64,000 bases of DNA from Paroceanicella profunda (GTDB lineage: Bacteria > Pseudomonadota > Alphaproteobacteria > Rhodobacterales > Rhodobacteraceae), in contig NZ_CP040822.1 in NCBI RefSeq assembly GCF_005887635.2, positions 73,472-137,471 of the forward strand, written 5' to 3'. A model generated the notes under the pieces. It did not search any database, was not told where the DNA came from, and worked only from the letters and a program-made list of their open reading frames with translations. How positions within the stretch are numbered: position 1 is the stretch's first letter; each line of letters begins with the position of its first letter. A program made the translations under genes and the position numbers. Positions 1-7,744 of this stretch are shown here, in pieces.

Positions 1-896
1 CGGGCCGTCGCCTCCGGGAGGGCGACGTCGCGCAGCTCGAACGCGGCGGCGAGGCGGCCGCCCTCGAGCATGCCGGAGCCCTGGCCGATGTCCATGTCCC
101 GGCCGTTGAGGGTGAGCCCGGAGAGCCCGCCGGAGGCCAGGGTCATGTCGGCGGTGATGGTGGCGGTGCGCTCGAAGCCCAGTTCAAAGGCGCGGCCGTC
201 GAGCAGGGTGGCCCCGCCGGCGGAGTAGAGCGCCACCTGGTCATTGCGGCGCGCGACGCGCAGCGGGATGATCTCGTTCACCTCGTCGATCAGGCGCTGG
301 CGCTCGTCCTCGAGGGCGGCGGTATCGGCGCGGGCGGAATTGCGCACCAGGATCTCGCGGTTGAGATCGGCGATGGCGGCAAGGTTGGTGTTCACGGTGG
401 TCACGCCGGCGTCGATGGCGCCGTCGGCCTCCTCGCGCAGGGCGCGGGTTTCGGCGGCGGCGGAGTTCAGCGCGCCGGCATAGGCGCGGGCGGTCTCCAG
501 CAGGGTGCCCTGCAGGGTGGTGGATTCAGGAGTGTCGCCGAGGGTGGCGAGAGCGGTGCCGAAGGCGGTGGCGCGGGTGGCGAGGGCGCCGTCGGCCCCG
601 GGTTCGCCGATGACTTCGGCGAGGCGGGCGAGGGCGCTCGTGAGCAGGGCGCTGCCGCTTTCGAAGGCTTCGGCCCGGCGCCGGTCGGCGGTGGCGCGGA
701 GGTCCGTGGCGCGCGAGATGCCGTCGACGCGCACCCCGCCGCCGGAATTGCCCACCATCCGCGAGGACAGCGCGACCGACCGTCGGGCGAAGCCGTCGGT
801 CATCGCGTTCGCCACGTTGTCGGAGACCGCCCCGGCCCGCCGGGAACTGGCGACGAGGCCCGAGTAGGCGTTGTTGAGGGCCTGGCTGATGCTCAT
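1..896 (-). CDS. flgK: Flagellar hook-associated protein FlgK (C-terminus beyond the window)
   Basis: FlgK forms the first hook-filament junction zone outside the cell. About 298 N-terminal codons are visible and the gene runs off the left edge. The start reads MSISQALNNAYSGL, followed by the rod/hook-type signature with SDNVANAMTDGFARR, the usual N-terminal helix shared by axial proteins. The remainder is Ala/Glu-rich helical sequence, as in the D1 region of FlgK. The start lies 37 bp behind the flgE stop and on the same strand, so both are probably co-transcribed; flgL and flgI would be expected further left. FlgK is preferred over FlgE/F/G because of the long helical segment after the signature and its position after flgE. 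Confidence 0.88.
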   Translation of the reverse strand, partial: MSISQALNNAYSGLVASSRRAGAVSDNVANAMTDGFARRSVALSSRMVGNSGGGVRVDGISRATDLRATADRRRAEAFESGSALLTSALARLAEVIGEPGADGALATRATAFGTALATLGDTPESTTLQGTLLETARAYAGALNSAAAETRALREEADGAIDAGVTTVNTNLAAIADLNREILVRNSARADTAALEDERQRLIDEVNEIIPLRVARRNDQVALYSAGGATLLDGRAFELGFERTATITADMTLASGGLSGLTLNGRDMDIGQGSGMLEGGRLAAAFELRDVALPEATA

Positions 897-933
897 CGCT
901 CTGCTCCTTCAGGGACGCGGGCCGGCGGGCCGG

Positions 934-2223
934 TCAGCGCTTGAGATTGGTGGTTTCCTGCAGCATCTCGTCGACGGTCTGGATGACCTTGGCGTTCGAG
1001 GAATAGGCGCGCTGGGTCTGGATCATCTGGGTGAGTTCGGCAGCGATGTCGGTGGCCGATTCCTCCAGCGCGTAGCCGTTCACCTCGCCTGTCGGGCCGG
1101 CACCGGCGTCCCAGAGGTAGAACTGGCCCGATTCCTTGGTGACCGAGAAGGTCTGGTTGCTCTCGGCCTTCAGCCCGTTAGTGTTGGGCACCGAGACCAG
1201 GGGCACCTGGTAGATGGTGCGGGTGAAGCCGGTGTCGTAGATGGCGTTCAGGAAGCCGTTCTGGTCGATCTCGACATCGGTGAGCGTGCCGGCGGGCGCG
1301 CCGTCCTTGAAGATGCCCACCGGGGCGAATTCGGCGGCGAGCTGGGTGAGGTTGTCGGTATCGCCCGGCGCGCCGATGTCCACGGTCAGCGCGTTGCCCG
1401 AGGAGAGCGTGAGGGAGAGCTTGCCCGTGGTGATGTCATAATTGGTGAGCGGGGTCACGCTGAGCAGGGCGCCGCCCATGCCGGCGGTGTCATCGAAGGT
1501 GACGGTGATGGTGTCGAGCACGCCGCCCGTATCGGAGAATTCCACCGTCCACTCATTGTCCGCGGCCCCCGTGGGGGTGAAGGTGGTGGTGAGGGTCTGC
1601 GAGGCGCCGAGCGTGTCGTAATACTCGATGGGCAGTTCCAGCGTGTCGCCGGCGGTGCCCGCGGTGACCGCGTCCTGGGCGGCGGTGGCCGGCAGGTTCA
1701 CGCCGAGCTCGATCTCCGATGTCTCGCGCGCGGAGTAGCCGGAGGCGATCCGGATCGGTTCGAGCCCGCTGGCGCTGTCCCGGGAGTTGGACGGGATCGA
1801 GCCGTCGGTACTTGCCGCCCAGCCCATCAGGACCAGGCCGGAGGCGGTGGTCAGGTAGCCCTGTTCGTCGGCGCGGAACGAGCCGGTGGTGGTGAGCAGC
1901 AGCGGCGGGTTCAGCACGCCGGCGCCGATGGCCGAGATGGTGCTGACCGGCAGCATCCCGACGCCGGAGACCGCGATGTCGGTGGAATTCGTCGTGCCGA
2001 CCAGGGTGCTCTTGCCCGAGACTTCCCGATAGCTCTGTGCCCGCACGCCGCCGGCGGTGTAGCTGCCCGCGCTCTCGGTGAGCACGAGGGAGGAGAAGTC
2101 CGTGCCGGCGCGCTTGTAGCCGTAAGTGGCCGAGTTCGCGATGTTGTCGGAGATCGTCGCGAGGCGCGAGGCGTTGGCGAACAGCCCGGTCACGCCGGCA
2201 TTGAGCGAGGAGGAGATGGTCAT
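934..2223 (-). CDS. flgE: Flagellar hook protein FlgE
   Basis: This is the structural subunit of the extracellular hook (429 aa). The N-terminus MTISSSLNAGVTGLFANASR and the SDNIANSATYGYKR motif are the rod/hook signature. The middle is beta-rich and Thr/Gly-rich, as in hook domains D1/D2. The C-terminus (NAKVIQTVDEMLQETTNLKR) is the amphipathic helix that pairs with the N-terminus. The ATG is preceded by GAAGGGAAAG, a good ribosome site. It is the first gene of a flgE-flgK unit, with a CtrA-like box about 90-105 bp upstream. Confidence 0.95.
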   Translation of the reverse strand: MTISSSLNAGVTGLFANASRLATISDNIANSATYGYKRAGTDFSSLVLTESAGSYTAGGVRAQSYREVSGKSTLVGTTNSTDIAVSGVGMLPVSTISAIGAGVLNPPLLLTTTGSFRADEQGYLTTASGLVLMGWAASTDGSIPSNSRDSASGLEPIRIASGYSARETSEIELGVNLPATAAQDAVTAGTAGDTLELPIEYYDTLGASQTLTTTFTPTGAADNEWTVEFSDTGGVLDTITVTFDDTAGMGGALLSVTPLTNYDITTGKLSLTLSSGNALTVDIGAPGDTDNLTQLAAEFAPVGIFKDGAPAGTLTDVEIDQNGFLNAIYDTGFTRTIYQVPLVSVPNTNGLKAESNQTFSVTKESGQFYLWDAGAGPTGEVNGYALEESATDIAAELTQMIQTQRAYSSNAKVIQTVDEMLQETTNLKR

Positions 2224-2313
2224 GTCTTTCCCTTCGGCGGAAGCAAACGGCTCTCTGATGTGGCATGACCCCAGCGGGCCCGGCTCTGCCTTCCATCTCT
2301 GCCCCCCGAGCCC

Positions 2314-2328
2314 TTAAGGCTCTCCTAA
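2314..2328. promoter_or_regulatory. Candidate CtrA box upstream of flgE
   Basis: TTAA, seven bases, then CTAA (read on the minus strand as TTAG-N7-TTAA) differs from the CtrA consensus TTAA-N7-TTAA at one position. It lies in the 142-bp gap between the flgE start and the motB stop, about 90-105 bp upstream of the flgE ATG. TTAA words are rare in this GC-rich window, so a spaced pair is notable. Binding is inferred. Confidence 0.5.
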
Positions 2329-2365
2329 CCGTGAGGACGCGGGCCGGTGGGGAAATGCATCGCAT

Positions 2366-3226
2366 TCAAGGCGTTTTGCTGCGCTCGAGATCGGTGCGCA
2401 GGAAGGTGATGGCGATGCGGCGATTCTGCGGGGCGAGGGGGTCCTCCACGGCGGGAGAGCTGGCCCCGTGGCCGGTGATGCGGCGAAAGCGCGTGCTGGC
2501 GATCCCGTCGGATTCCAGCAGGCGGCGCGCGGCCTGGGCGCGGTCGGTCGAGAGCTCCCAGTTGCCGTAGCCCGTGCCGGCGAAGGGCAGGGCGTCGGTG
2601 TGGCCCTCCACCGCGATCGGGTTCTGCAGCAGGCCGCCCACCTCGGCCACCAGGTCGAGCAGGGCGCGCATCTTCACCGAGGGCTCCGCCGTGCCGGGGC
2701 CGAACAGCGGCGGGCCCTCGCGGTCGACCAGCTCGATGATCAGCCCCTCGTCGGTGACGCGGGTGGAGATGTGGGTGAGCAGCTCGTCCTCCACGTCGCT
2801 CTCCCCGCTGTCGCCGCGCAGGAGATTCTGGACCGCGGAGAAGGCCTGGTCCTCGTGGCTGGGATCGGCGCTCTCGTAATCCCTGTCCGGCTCCTTCTCG
2901 TCGTTGGTGCCGTCGCCGCGGTAATCCTCGCGCGCGCCGATGCCGCTTTCGGTGAGCTCGTCATCGGCGGCCACGGTCTTGCCCGCGAACAGCCCGTCAC
3001 CGCCGGAGGAGAGCCGCGAGATCGGGATGCTGGGGCTGAAATAATCCGCCAGGCCCTTCTTCTGGTCCTCCGTGGTGGCGTTGAGCAGCCACATGAGCAG
3101 GAAGAAGGCCATCATCGCGGTCACGAAATCCGCGTAGGCCACCTTCCAGGCGCCGCCGTGGTGACCCTCTCCCGCGACGATCTTCTTGCGCTTGATGATC
3201 GGTCGCGCGTTGTCTCCCTTGGCCAC
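2366..3226 (-). CDS. motB: Flagellar stator protein MotB
   Basis: MotB is the peptidoglycan-anchored half of the proton channel that drives rotation (286 aa). One transmembrane helix at about residues 31-48 carries the proton-binding Asp (D33 in YADFVTAMM). An OmpA-like peptidoglycan-binding domain fills the C-terminal third (GHTDALPF, NRRIAITFL). The start is GTG, chosen because GAGGAGGCGAGG sits just before it; there is no ATG between the helix and this position, and the open frame continues upstream without coding character. motB stands alone and divergent from fliM, while motA is 17 kb away behind fliL. Confidence 0.93.
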   Translation of the reverse strand: MAKGDNARPIIKRKKIVAGEGHHGGAWKVAYADFVTAMMAFFLLMWLLNATTEDQKKGLADYFSPSIPISRLSSGGDGLFAGKTVAADDELTESGIGAREDYRGDGTNDEKEPDRDYESADPSHEDQAFSAVQNLLRGDSGESDVEDELLTHISTRVTDEGLIIELVDREGPPLFGPGTAEPSVKMRALLDLVAEVGGLLQNPIAVEGHTDALPFAGTGYGNWELSTDRAQAARRLLESDGIASTRFRRITGHGASSPAVEDPLAPQNRRIAITFLRTDLERSKTP

Positions 3227-3475
3227 CCTCGCCTCCTCGCGATCCTCGTTCTGCCTGCAGGCTCGGGCGGAAAGCTTGCCAAGCGGTTGCCGCGCCGCCG
3301 CGCGGATCGCGACAATTCGAGAGGCTTTCGGCACGCGCTTAAGCCCTTGGCAATAGAGAGCGGCGAAAACTCCGGCCTCGTTCCCGGACCGCTGGTGTGT
3401 CCGGGCCCCGGAGATCCCCCTGGAACAGGTGCGGCCCCCCGGGTGGCGGAGAAGCCGTTCGAGGCAGGGGACCAG
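3227..3475. promoter_or_regulatory. Divergent motB/fliM promoter region with an 8-bp inverted repeat
   Basis: This 249-bp gap separates the two divergent genes and must hold at least one promoter each. An inverted repeat, TTGCCAAG at 3276-3283 and CTTGGCAA at 3346-3353, brackets a TTAA half-site at 3339-3342. No clear sigma-70, sigma-28 or sigma-54 element could be recognised. Confidence 0.3.
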
Positions 3476-4441
3476 ATGAGCGAAGCCGGGCAGACCATCG
3501 TTGCGCGAAAGATCAGCTCGGCGCGCGTGAGCCGCTCCCCGATTCCCCAGGTGGAGATGATCGGCGAGGATTTCGCCAAGCTGCTGGACGACCGGCTGCG
3601 CAGGCTGCTGCGCACCATCACCTCCTCGATCATCCTCGATTGCGAGGTGCGCAAGCTCTCCCGGGTGCTCGAGGCGATTCCGGTGCCGGCGATGCTGGGC
3701 GTGGTCGACGTGAAGAACTCGCCGGCCGCCGCGCTGGTCAACATCTCCAACGACCTGATCTATCACATCGTCGATCTGCGCATGGGCGGGGACACCGAGC
3801 AGTCCCCGGTGCCCACCGCGCGCTCGATCACGCCGCTCGACTGCGCGCTGTGCTCGGATTTCGTCAATGCGCTGATCGGCGCCTTCACCCAGGCGATCAG
3901 CATGTATCTCGGCGCGCCGGAAATGGAATGGATGTCGCTGCGCCAGTTCGAGCAGCACGTCACCATGGCCCGCATCGCCCCGGACAATGCCGACGTCCTG
4001 GTGCTCAACGTGAGCCTGGACATCGGCGAGGCGGCGCGTTCGGGGGATTTCGACATGGTGATCCCGCTCTCCGTGCTCGACAGTTTCAAGGCCGCCTCGC
4101 AGCGCCGCCCGCAGGACGCGGCGGAGCGCAACATGCTCGACCTGTGGTCGAACCGGATGAGCCGCGCGGCGCGCGAGGCCCCGGTGCGCATCACCTCCGT
4201 CATCCACCGCCTGCACCTCGACCTCGGCTCCATCCAGGCCTGGAGGGAGGGCGACGTGCTCGAGATCCCGGCTGCGGGCCGCAACCGCATCGAACTGATG
4301 CTGAGCGGGCAGGACGAGGTTCCCATCGCCATCGGACGGCTGGGAGCCTTCGAGGAACAGAAGGCGGTGAAGCTCACGCTCCCGCCCGACCCCGACTTCG
4401 TGAAGCACATCCGCAGCCTGACAGGAGAGCCCGGCGCATGA
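3476..4441 (+). CDS. fliM: Flagellar motor switch protein FliM
   Basis: FliM is the C-ring protein that receives phospho-CheY and links FliG to FliN (321 aa). The middle domain shows the CheC-like fold features of FliM (VPAMLGVVDVKNSPAAALVN; LIYHIVDLRMGG) and the C-terminus is the SpoA/FliN-like domain (GDVLEIPAAGRNRIELMLSG). The ATG follows AGGGG at a proper distance. The N-terminus lacks the usual CheY-binding LSQxEIDxLL motif, and none is found in frame upstream. The stop overlaps the STAS gene by 4 bp, starting a continuous chemotaxis operon. Confidence 0.9.
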   Translation: MSEAGQTIVARKISSARVSRSPIPQVEMIGEDFAKLLDDRLRRLLRTITSSIILDCEVRKLSRVLEAIPVPAMLGVVDVKNSPAAALVNISNDLIYHIVDLRMGGDTEQSPVPTARSITPLDCALCSDFVNALIGAFTQAISMYLGAPEMEWMSLRQFEQHVTMARIAPDNADVLVLNVSLDIGEAARSGDFDMVIPLSVLDSFKAASQRRPQDAAERNMLDLWSNRMSRAAREAPVRITSVIHRLHLDLGSIQAWREGDVLEIPAAGRNRIELMLSGQDEVPIAIGRLGAFEEQKAVKLTLPPDPDFVKHIRSLTGEPGA

Positions 4442-4713
4442 CACCGACACACACCTTCCCGCCCCGGCCGACCTTGCCGGCGGCGGAGGCCTTTCTGGCC
4501 GAGATGCGGGAGACCTCCGCAGCCCCGGTCATCGACGCGAGCACCGTCGAGGACCTGCCCACCGCCTTCGTCCTGGCCCTCACCGCCGTCGGGCGGGCGC
4601 TGGGCGAGCATGGCGACAAGATCAGCGTGATCCGGCCCAGCGCCGGGTTTGTCGATGCGTTTTCGGATCTCGGTCTGTTCCAGGACCTGATGAAGATGGA
4701 GTTCTGCCAATGA
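4438..4713 (+). CDS. STAS-domain protein of the chemotaxis operon
   Basis: This is a single-domain protein of 91 residues. The pattern VIDASTVEDLPTAFVLAL, followed by a C-terminal amphipathic helix (FSDLGLFQDLMKMEF), fits a STAS (anti-sigma-factor-antagonist-like) domain; the Thr of LPTA falls where SpoIIAA-type proteins carry the phosphorylatable residue. It overlaps fliM by 4 bp and cheY by 4 bp (ATGA), so translational coupling is likely. In chemotaxis operons such proteins are known but rarely characterised. A scaffolding or signal-modulating role is inference. Confidence 0.7.
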   Translation: MTPTHTFPPRPTLPAAEAFLAEMRETSAAPVIDASTVEDLPTAFVLALTAVGRALGEHGDKISVIRPSAGFVDAFSDLGLFQDLMKMEFCQ

Positions 4714-5069
4714 AACGGATTCTGGCCGTGGATGATGCCGTATCCCTGCGCAACATGTTGTGCGATTGCCTGCGCGGTGCCGGGCACGACGTCTATGAGG
4801 CCGGCAACGGCCAGGAGGCGCTGGACCAGCTCAAGGCGCACAAGCCCGACATCGTGATCACCGACCTCACCATGCCGGTGATGGACGGGCTCGATTTCAT
4901 CGAGGCGGCGCGCAAGGAGCCCGAAGGTCAGGGCCTGCCGATGCTGCTGCTGACCACCGAGACCGCGGACCGGCTCAAGCAGCGCGCCCGCGCCGTGGGG
5001 GCCACCGGCTGGCTCACCAAGCCCTTCGACCCCGACCAGGTTCTCAAACTGGTCGACCAGCTGACCTGA
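4710..5069 (+). CDS. cheY: Chemotaxis response regulator CheY (first copy)
   Basis: This is a single receiver domain of 119 aa. The acidic pair is D8/D9, the phosphoacceptor D52 (VITDLTMPVMDG), the switch Thr is in LLLTTET (about 82-83) and the conserved Lys is K104 (LTKPF). It would be phosphorylated by CheA and act on FliM or serve as a phosphate sink. Its start overlaps the STAS gene stop and it precedes cheA by 16 bp. A second cheY closes the operon. Confidence 0.93.
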   Translation: MKRILAVDDAVSLRNMLCDCLRGAGHDVYEAGNGQEALDQLKAHKPDIVITDLTMPVMDGLDFIEAARKEPEGQGLPMLLLTTETADRLKQRARAVGATGWLTKPFDPDQVLKLVDQLT

Positions 5070-5085
5070 ACGAAGGGAGCGTGAC

Positions 5086-7227
5086 ATGGCGATGGACGAT
5101 GCAGAAGACTATCAGGCGATCTTCTTCTCGGAATGCTCCGAGCTGCTGGTCGACCTGCAGGAACGGCTCGACGAACTGCTCGACGGGGGCGGATCGATGG
5201 ATACGGTGAACGCCGCCTTCCGGGCCGTGCACTCGATCAAGGGTGGCGCGGCGGCCTTCGGCTTCCGCGACCTCATCGCCTTCGCGCATGTCTTCGAGAC
5301 GGTGATGGACCAGGTCCGGTCCGAGACGCTCGAGCTCACGCCGGAAGTGTGCAGCATCCTGATGCGCGCCGGCGACGTGATCGCGGTGCTCGTGGAGCAT
5401 GCGCGGGACGGGGGCGAGCTGCCGGAGGAGCGCGTGGAGCGCGTCCTGGGCGAATTGCGCGAGCTGGGCAATCTCGAGGCCCCGGCGGAAAAGCCCGCCG
5501 AGGCGGCGCCCGCCCCCGTGGCGGAGGAGGTGCTCGAGGAGGGTGGCTTCCACGAGTTCTCCGTGACCATCACCATCAGTGACAACTTCCTGTTCTCGGG
5601 GCACGACCCGCTGAAGATGATCCGTGCGCTGAAGGCGCACGGGCTCTCCAGGGTCACGCCGCCCGAGACCATCGCGCCGCTGGCCGAGATCGATCTGCAC
5701 GCCGGCGGGCTGACCTGGACGCTCGACTTCGAGAGCGATGCGCCGGCCTCGGCGCTCGACGGGTTCTTCGACATCTACCGGCATGCCGCCGACATCGACG
5801 TGATCCTGCCCGCCCCCGAGGAGGGGGCGGATCCCGCGGGGGAGTCTGAAGCGCCGCCGGCAGCGGCGGCTCCTGCGCAGGCCCCGGCGGTAGCGGCTCC
5901 GCCCGCGGAGGCTGCCCCGGCCAGGCCGGCCGCGGCCTCCGGTGGCGGCGGGCGCGGTGCCGGCGCGGCCGGCGGCGGCAACGGCGGCGGGAGCAGCGGC
6001 GGCGACGGTGGCGAGCATCCGGTCGAGAAGCCCAAGATGGCCAAGTCGCTGCGCGTCGAGCTGCCGCGCATCGACCGGCTGGTGAACCTCGTGGGCGAGA
6101 TCGTCATCACCCAGGCGGTGATGGCCCAGAAGCTCTCGGAGATCGACACTTCCGGAAATCTCGAGCTCGGCCACGCGGTCGAGAGCATGACCCGCCAGAC
6201 CCGCGAGCTGCAGGAAAGCGTGATGGCGATCCGCGCGCAGCCGGTGAAATCGGTGTTCCAGCGCATGCCGCGCGTCGTGCGCGACCTGTCGGACACGCTG
6301 AAGAAGGAGGCGCGGCTGGTGCTCGCGGGCGAGCATACGGAGGTCGACACCACGGTGATCGAGGAGCTTGCCGAGCCGCTCACCCACATGCTGCGCAACT
6401 CGATGGACCACGGGCTGGAGGGCAATGACGAGCGCGAGCAGCTCGGCAAGTCGCGCATCGGCACCATCCGCCTTGCCGCCGAGCATCGCGGCGAGCGGGT
6501 GATCATCTCGATCGAGGACGACGGCCGCGGCATCAACCGCGAGCGGGTGCTCTCCAAGGCGATCGAGAAGGGGCTCGTGCAGCCCGAGGAGCAGCTCACC
6601 CCGGACGACATCGACAACCTGATCTTCCATCCCGGCTTCTCGACCGCCTCCGAGATCTCCTCGGTCTCGGGCCGCGGCGTGGGCATGGACGTGGTCAAGA
6701 AGAAGATCCAGACCCTCGGCGGCCGCTGCACGCTCAGGAACGTGCCGGGCAAGGGCCTGAAATTCATGATCACCCTGCCGCTCACCCTCGCGGTGCTCGA
6801 CGGGATGACCATCTGCGTCGGCGACCAGCGTTTCATCCTGCCGCTGTCCTCGGTGATCGAGGCGCTCAGGATCGAGGACGACCAGACCGAGGCCCTGCCC
6901 AATGGCGGCCGGGTGATGTTCCTGCGCGGCCAGTACCTTCCGCTGATCTCGCTGCGCCAGGCGCTGCGGGTCGAGGGGCCGGTGCACCACGAGGACATGG
7001 CCATCGTGGTCGACACGGAAACCAACGGCCTGGTGGCGCTGCTCGTCGACGAACTCATCGGCCAGCGGCAGGTGGTGCTCAAGAGCCTCGAGGCGAATTT
7101 CCGCCGCGTCGAGGGTGTCTCGGGGGCCACCATTCTCGGCGACGGCCGCGTCGCCCTCATCCTTGACGTTCCCGCGCTTGTAAGAGGCGGTCCCGGGGCG
7201 TCTTCCGGCATGGAGATGTACCATTGA
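5086..7227 (+). CDS. cheA: Chemotaxis histidine kinase CheA
   Basis: CheA autophosphorylates under receptor control and donates phosphate to CheY and CheB (713 aa). In order: an HPt domain with phospho-His H49 (AVHSIKGGAAAFG); a P2-like domain at about 150-245; a Pro/Ala then Gly-rich linker at about 250-312; a dimerisation helix pair at about 317-380; an HATPase domain with N-box H434/N438 (HMLRNSMDHGLE), G1 EDDGRGI and G2 GRGVGMDVV; and a CheW-like domain from about 570. All expected catalytic residues are present. The ATG follows GAAGGGAGCG. The stop overlaps the cheW TTG. Confidence 0.97.
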   Translation: MAMDDAEDYQAIFFSECSELLVDLQERLDELLDGGGSMDTVNAAFRAVHSIKGGAAAFGFRDLIAFAHVFETVMDQVRSETLELTPEVCSILMRAGDVIAVLVEHARDGGELPEERVERVLGELRELGNLEAPAEKPAEAAPAPVAEEVLEEGGFHEFSVTITISDNFLFSGHDPLKMIRALKAHGLSRVTPPETIAPLAEIDLHAGGLTWTLDFESDAPASALDGFFDIYRHAADIDVILPAPEEGADPAGESEAPPAAAAPAQAPAVAAPPAEAAPARPAAASGGGGRGAGAAGGGNGGGSSGGDGGEHPVEKPKMAKSLRVELPRIDRLVNLVGEIVITQAVMAQKLSEIDTSGNLELGHAVESMTRQTRELQESVMAIRAQPVKSVFQRMPRVVRDLSDTLKKEARLVLAGEHTEVDTTVIEELAEPLTHMLRNSMDHGLEGNDEREQLGKSRIGTIRLAAEHRGERVIISIEDDGRGINRERVLSKAIEKGLVQPEEQLTPDDIDNLIFHPGFSTASEISSVSGRGVGMDVVKKKIQTLGGRCTLRNVPGKGLKFMITLPLTLAVLDGMTICVGDQRFILPLSSVIEALRIEDDQTEALPNGGRVMFLRGQYLPLISLRQALRVEGPVHHEDMAIVVDTETNGLVALLVDELIGQRQVVLKSLEANFRRVEGVSGATILGDGRVALILDVPALVRGGPGASSGMEMYH

Positions 7228-7712
7228 GCGATTTCGGCCTCCAGCTCGACGATCCGCAGGCCCAGGGCAGCGGACGCTCGAAACAGTACGTGACCTTCCT
7301 GGTGGGCGACCGGGTATACGGCGTCGACATCAAGCAGGTGCGCGAGATCAAGCAGTGGTCGCCGACCACCGCCTTGCCCAACCAGCCGCATTTCACCCGC
7401 GGCGTGCTGAACCTGCGCGGCACGATCGTGCCCGTGCATGACCTGCGCGCGCGGTTCAGCGGCGAGATGACGGAGGCGACGGAGAACCACGTGGTGGTGA
7501 TCGTCGCGATCCGCGAGCAGACCGTGGGTGTGCTGGTCGATGCGGTCTCGGACATCGTCGCGGTGTCCTCCGACGAGATCCGGCCCGTGCCTTCCTCCGC
7601 CGGTGAGGGCGATACCAGCGCGATCTCGGGCCTGGTGAACACCGATGAGGTGATGGTTGCGCTGCTCGACCTCGCCTCGCTCTTCGGAACCCCGGGTTTC
7701 GAGACGCTCTGA
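7224..7712 (+). CDS. cheW: Chemotaxis coupling protein CheW (TTG start)
   Basis: CheW bridges receptors to CheA (162 aa). The CheW fold is clear: [16 protein letters not shown], the [16 protein letters not shown] core and LLDLASLF at the end. The start is TTG, overlapping the cheA TGA (TTGA), with GGAG about ten bases upstream. No ATG or GTG occurs before the conserved QYVTFLV strand, so a rare TTG start coupled to cheA termination is the best reading. Confidence 0.93.
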   Translation: MSDFGLQLDDPQAQGSGRSKQYVTFLVGDRVYGVDIKQVREIKQWSPTTALPNQPHFTRGVLNLRGTIVPVHDLRARFSGEMTEATENHVVVIVAIREQTVGVLVDAVSDIVAVSSDEIRPVPSSAGEGDTSAISGLVNTDEVMVALLDLASLFGTPGFETL

Positions 7713-7744
7713 CCGCCCCGTCCCTTCGCCAACGGAACCTTGCC

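Noticed and set aside
3328..3345. Possible sigma-54 promoter (GGCACG...TTAAGC) between motB and fliM
   Set aside because: The GG and GC elements are 11 rather than 10 bases apart and the -12 side is poor.
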